DNA of 64,000 nt from Nereida sp965655635 (lineage in GTDB: Bacteria; Pseudomonadota; Alphaproteobacteria; Rhodobacterales; Rhodobacteraceae), in contig NZ_CBFHHE010000006.1 in assembly GCF_965655635.1 (NCBI RefSeq), positions 36,892 through 100,891 on the forward strand, given 5' to 3'. The notes beneath the pieces are model-generated. The model searched no databases, was not told the DNA's origin, and saw only the letters and a program-made list of their open reading frames with translations. Positions 62,516-64,000 of this stretch are shown piece by piece. The position numbers and the translations under genes are program-made. Numbering within the stretch: position 1 is the stretch's first letter; each line of letters opens with the position of its first letter.

Positions 62516-63892
62516 ATGAAGGTCATTATTTGCGGCGCAGGACAGGTTGGCTGGCAGATTGCGCGCCATTTGGCATCTGAAAACAACGATGTGACAGTTG
62601 TCGACAACAATGCCGAACTCGTTCGCCGGGCGACAGAAACCCTTGATGTTCAAGGCGTTGCTGGCTTTGCAAGCTACCCAGATGTGCTTGAACGTGCGGG
62701 TGCGCGGGACGCTGATATGGTGATCGCCGCGACCCATTCGGATGAGGTCAATATGGTGACGTGTCAGGTGGCGCATTCGGTGTTTGAGGTCCCACGCAAA
62801 ATCGCGCGCCTGCGGGCGCAGTCTTATCTTGATGCAATTTACTCTGACCTCTACCGCCGTGATCACCTGCCGATTGACGTGGTAATCAGTCCCGAGCGCG
62901 AAGTTGCACAAGCCGCCTTGCTGCGCCTTTCAAGCCCGACTGCTTTTGACACAGAGTTTTTCCTCGACAATAAAGGACAGCTTTTGGGGTTAACGATTGG
63001 TGACGATTGTCCTGTTATCAACACGCCACTGCGTCAGTTGACGGACCTGTTTTCAACGCTGCGCGCCCTTGTTGTGGGCATTCGCCGCGAGGGTGTGTTG
63101 TTTAAGCCCGAAGCTGGTGATCAGATTTTCGCGGGTGACGAGTGCTATATTTTCGCGGACGTCGCTGACGTGTCTCGGACCCTTGAGATTTTTGGCAAAA
63201 AGGCCCGTAAACAAGAGCGGGTTGTTCTGATTGGTGGTGGTAATGTTGGGTTGGCGGTTGCCAAAGCCCTTGAAGAGCAACGCCACCGTATCCGTGCAAA
63301 AGTAATTGAGAAAAACCGTGCCTGCGCCGAACGGGCTGCGGATGCGCTGGAAAAAACCATTGTGCTACACGGTGATGGTTTGGATCGCAATTTGCTGCGG
63401 GAGGCCAATATCGACAGCGCCGATGCCGTTTTGGCCGTGACCGACGATGATAAGACCAATATCTTGGCGGCCGTGCGCGCCAAAAATAACGGCTGTCCGA
63501 TGGCGATCTGTCTGATCAATGATCCCACGCTGGTCCCACTTTTGGCCCCTCTGCAGATTGATGCCTATATCAACCCGCGCGCCACTACGGTCAGCTCTAT
63601 TTTACGGCACGTGCGGCAAGGTCGCGTGCGTCACGTTTACTCGGTTGGCGATGCTGAGGCGGAAGTGATCGAGGCACAGGTACTTTCAACCAGTCAGCTT
63701 GCTGGTCGCAAGATTAGCGAGATTGACCTGCCCGAAGGTGTGATGGTTGCGGGGCTGTTGAAAGGCGGGAAGCTGATCAAACCGGTAGGTGCGACGCGGA
63801 TCGATGAGGGCGATGTCGTTGCGCTGTTTGCCATGTCTGCTGATGTGGCCGAGGTGGAGCGGCTCTTGCAGGTTTCCATCGACTTTTTCTGA
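62516..63892 (+). CDS. trkA: Trk system potassium uptake protein TrkA
   Basis: TrkA is the cytosolic NAD-binding gating subunit of the Trk potassium system. The 458-residue protein has two RCK repeats: the first Rossmann motif GAGQVGWQIARHL and the second GGGNVGLAVAKAL near residue 239, each followed by a TrkA-C domain. AGGGAAG precedes the start. It follows the ntr genes by 57 bases, and its stop overlaps the next gene (TGATG). Confidence 0.95.
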   Translation: MKVIICGAGQVGWQIARHLASENNDVTVVDNNAELVRRATETLDVQGVAGFASYPDVLERAGARDADMVIAATHSDEVNMVTCQVAHSVFEVPRKIARLRAQSYLDAIYSDLYRRDHLPIDVVISPEREVAQAALLRLSSPTAFDTEFFLDNKGQLLGLTIGDDCPVINTPLRQLTDLFSTLRALVVGIRREGVLFKPEAGDQIFAGDECYIFADVADVSRTLEIFGKKARKQERVVLIGGGNVGLAVAKALEEQRHRIRAKVIEKNRACAERAADALEKTIVLHGDGLDRNLLREANIDSADAVLAVTDDDKTNILAAVRAKNNGCPMAICLINDPTLVPLLAPLQIDAYINPRATTVSSILRHVRQGRVRHVYSVGDAEAEVIEAQVLSTSQLAGRKISEIDLPEGVMVAGLLKGGKLIKPVGATRIDEGDVVALFAMSADVAEVERLLQVSIDFF

Positions 63893-64000
63893 TGCGCGCA
63901 CAGATTGAACAATATCCACTGTTTGTCGTTTTGCTGGCGATCAGTGGGATGGCTATGATCGTTCCGGCCGTCGCAGGTTATCTAAGCCGCGATTTATATG
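63892..64000 (+). CDS. trkH: Trk potassium transporter membrane subunit, N-terminal fragment
   Basis: The ATG at 63892 overlaps the trkA stop by one base. The 36 residues visible before the window ends begin MRAQIEQYPLFVVLLAISGM and contain one hydrophobic helix, as at the start of TrkH. The assignment rests mainly on the translational coupling to trkA. Confidence 0.65.
   Translation, partial: MRAQIEQYPLFVVLLAISGMAMIVPAVAGYLSRDLY

Overview
The window looks like chromosome from a marine Rhodobacterales (Roseobacter-group) alphaproteobacterium. The reasons are the adjacent sciP and ctrA, a fused ispDF, lpxI in the lipid A cluster, an NtrC without the sigma-54 contact loop, DUF6477- and DUF6456-type proteins that I know mainly from this order, and a moderate GC content. 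No rRNA, tRNA, CRISPR array, insertion sequence or prophage was seen. Most of the window is densely packed housekeeping DNA on both strands.

Layout. 1-5.7 kb: a truncated secreted protein and a 51-residue membrane protein (minus), divergent from aroK-aroB; then ssb, a lytic transglycosylase and an AraC regulator. 5.8-19 kb: miaA (minus), then a long plus-strand envelope cluster: pyrH, frr, uppS, cdsA, dxr, rseP, a 43-residue small ORF, bamA, ompH, fabZ, lpxA, lpxI, lpxB. It links nucleotide supply, ribosome recycling, isoprenoid, phospholipid and lipid A synthesis to outer membrane assembly. 19-26 kb: mnmA (minus), the cell-cycle pair sciP/ctrA, DNA ligase ligA and helicase recG, followed by a 40-residue membrane protein behind a LexA-type direct repeat. 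26-33 kb: an Fe-S scaffold protein, hisI, gluQ, trmFO, gyrA and an enoyl-CoA hydratase-like protein. 33-38.6 kb: a thioesterase, rplM-rpsI, a frameshifted FkbM-type methyltransferase and a potBCA transporter without a binding protein. 38.6-46 kb, all minus: ppk2, an alpha/beta hydrolase, metA, a P-loop protein, a ruined FadL-type porin gene, a DMT exporter, two related small membrane proteins and guaA. 46-55 kb: an MttB homologue, DUF6477 and DUF6456 proteins, lipA, hpt, ratA, amtB and ispDF-pgpA-cinA. 55-64 kb: dusB-ntrB-ntrC-ntrY-ntrX-trkA-trkH, the nitrogen and redox two-component cluster followed by potassium uptake.

The items most worth following up are small or damaged: the 40-residue protein at 25986-26108 with a perfect GTTC-N7-GTTC repeat upstream (a candidate SOS-induced membrane microprotein), the 43-residue ORF before bamA, the tandem membrane proteins translationally coupled to guaA, the proline at a normally Ser/Thr receiver position in CtrA, and the two pseudogenes. 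All calls were made by eye; no database search was run.
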